Positions 33,008 to 33,898 of a stretch of DNA of 33,898 nucleotides are shown piece after piece. Origin of the DNA: Bacillota bacterium (lineage in GTDB: Bacteria > Bacillota > Clostridia > Lachnospirales > Lachnospiraceae); NCBI GenBank assembly GCA_023450835.1, contig JAEXGM010000018.1, positions 1 to 33,898 on the forward strand. The letters run 5' to 3'. How positions within the stretch are numbered: the first letter of the stretch is position 1; every line of letters starts with the position of its first letter. The notes under the pieces were generated by a model that worked only from the letters and a program-made list of their open reading frames with translations, was not told the origin of the DNA and searched no databases. A program made the translations under genes and the position numbers.

Positions 33008-33886
33008 CTAGTTATCTCCTTTCTTTCCCATGAGATAAAGATAGGCATCTTCTGCATTAGGCTCTGTCAGCACTGCCTTCTCAAAAGGAGTGCCTGTTTC
33101 CGAGAGGAACCTTACCTCTGCCATACTTCCCTTTGACAGAATAGCAGTGACAATATGGCTTGCTTTTAGCTCCTCCAATTCCATCCGGGAGATTTCCGCC
33201 GTATAAACCTTTCCTTCCGCCATTTCTATCAGCTCTCTTACCGTTCCGCGGAAAATAAGCTTCCCGTTATCCAGTACCCCAATATCCTCACAGGTCGCTT
33301 CAATATCTCCCACAATATGAGTGGAAAGAATAACAATTCTATCCTGTGCAATCTCACATAACAGATTTCGAAAGCGCACTCTCTCCTCCGGGTCAAGTCC
33401 CGCTGTCGGCTCATCTACTATAAGTATCCGGGGATTATGAAGAATTGCCTGCGCAATGCCAAGTCTCCTTCTCATTCCTCCCGACATAGCCTTTACCTTG
33501 GTTCTGTGATTAGCAGACAGATTTACCTTCTCCAGAAGTTCCGGAATACGCTGCTTCCTCTCCTCCTTCTTCATACCTGAGAGAGTTCCCAGATAATCCA
33601 TGGCTTCATAAGCGGTCATACTCCCATACATGGAGAAATCCTGAGGCAGATATCCTGTCATACTCCGTATTTTCCTGGTTTCTTTGATATCTATTCCGTT
33701 CACGGTTACTTCTCCTGCCGTAGGATTGTGCAAGGTGGCAAGAATCTTCATCAGTGTTGTCTTCCCCGCCCCGTTTCTTCCCAAGAGGCCAAACATACCC
33801 TCACTGATATTCAGATTGACCCCGTCAACGGCCTTTTTATTTCCATAAGCTTTGCTTACGTTCTTTAGAACAATTTCCTGGCTCAT
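33008..33886 (-). CDS. ABC transporter ATP-binding protein (exporter)
   Basis: A 292-residue ATPase with Walker A GLLGRNGAGKTT, Q-loop GYLPQDFSMYG, signature MSGGMRRRLG, Walker B RILIVDEPTAGLDP and H-loop ILSTHIVGDIE. The CcmA/NatA-like C-terminal extension of ~80 residues (from about 215) is typical of ABC-2 exporters. GAGAGG precedes the ATG, so the gene is complete, but only 12 nt upstream are in the window and the promoter cannot be seen. It forms an operon with the two membrane-protein genes and is unlikely to power the CUT1 importers, which use a different ATPase type. Confidence 0.94.
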   Translation of the reverse strand: MSQEIVLKNVSKAYGNKKAVDGVNLNISEGMFGLLGRNGAGKTTLMKILATLHNPTAGEVTVNGIDIKETRKIRSMTGYLPQDFSMYGSMTAYEAMDYLGTLSGMKKEERKQRIPELLEKVNLSANHRTKVKAMSGGMRRRLGIAQAILHNPRILIVDEPTAGLDPEERVRFRNLLCEIAQDRIVILSTHIVGDIEATCEDIGVLDNGKLIFRGTVRELIEMAEGKVYTAEISRMELEELKASHIVTAILSKGSMAEVRFLSETGTPFEKAVLTEPNAEDAYLYLMGKKGDN

Positions 33887-33898
33887 ACTTTCCTCTCC

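Noticed and set aside
33008..33886. This ATPase as the missing energiser of the CUT1 importers
   Set aside because: It is an exporter-type ATPase with the CcmA/NatA-like tail, is coupled to ABC-2 membrane proteins, and lacks the longer MsiK/MalK regulatory domain.

Overview
The window is about 33.9 kb of low-to-moderate G+C DNA from a Gram-positive, anaerobic, plant-polysaccharide-degrading Firmicute, most likely a Lachnospiraceae/Clostridium cluster XIVa type. The evidence is the strong AGGAGG-type ribosome binding sites, lipobox lipoproteins, CUT1 sugar transporters without local ATPases, a YIP1-domain/DUF5696 pair and an IS1182-type transposon. Species identity is inference. No tRNA, rRNA or CRISPR array is visible.

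Layout. (1) 1-3240, minus strand: a BtrH-like or hypothetical gene cut by the window edge, translationally coupled to an AraC/GyrI-like regulator, then two uncharacterised genes with their own promoter. (2) 3245-4925: a complete 1619-bp IS1182-family element sitting inside a rho-independent terminator, with the 31-bp terminator stem-loop duplicated on both sides. (3) 4977-26545, minus strand: a 13-gene carbohydrate-utilisation run. In transcription order it encodes a GH2 enzyme, a cytoplasmic GH43 enzyme, a 964-aa secreted binding protein, a permease, an NHL/TPR/YIP1 membrane protein, a DUF5696 protein, two permeases, a second binding protein, another permease, a chemoreceptor and two secreted sialidase-fold (GH93-like) proteins. 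(4) 26546-26887: a divergent control region with a good sigma-A promoter, a cre-like site in its spacer, and a 16-bp palindrome. (5) 26888-29306, plus strand: an ArsR-type regulator with a large unknown C-terminal domain, overlapping a RICIN-GH43 lipoprotein whose catalytic base appears to be lost. (6) 29351-33886: a bidirectional terminator, a dGTPase gene with its own promoter, and an ABC exporter operon (ATPase plus two membrane proteins).

How the genes fit together (inference from families and order): the secreted sialidase-fold proteins and the extracytoplasmic DUF5696 protein would act on an arabinan- or arabinogalactan-like pectic glycan. Two binding proteins and two permease pairs import the oligosaccharides, and the intracellular GH43 and GH2 enzymes finish the breakdown. 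The chemoreceptor would steer cells to the source. The ArsR-type protein and catabolite repression would control expression. The transport ATPase must be supplied from elsewhere in the genome.

The observations most worth following are the terminator-targeting IS, the catalytically degenerate GH43 lipoprotein paired with the regulator, and the NHL-YIP1/DUF5696 transporter module whose biochemical role is not visible from known domains.
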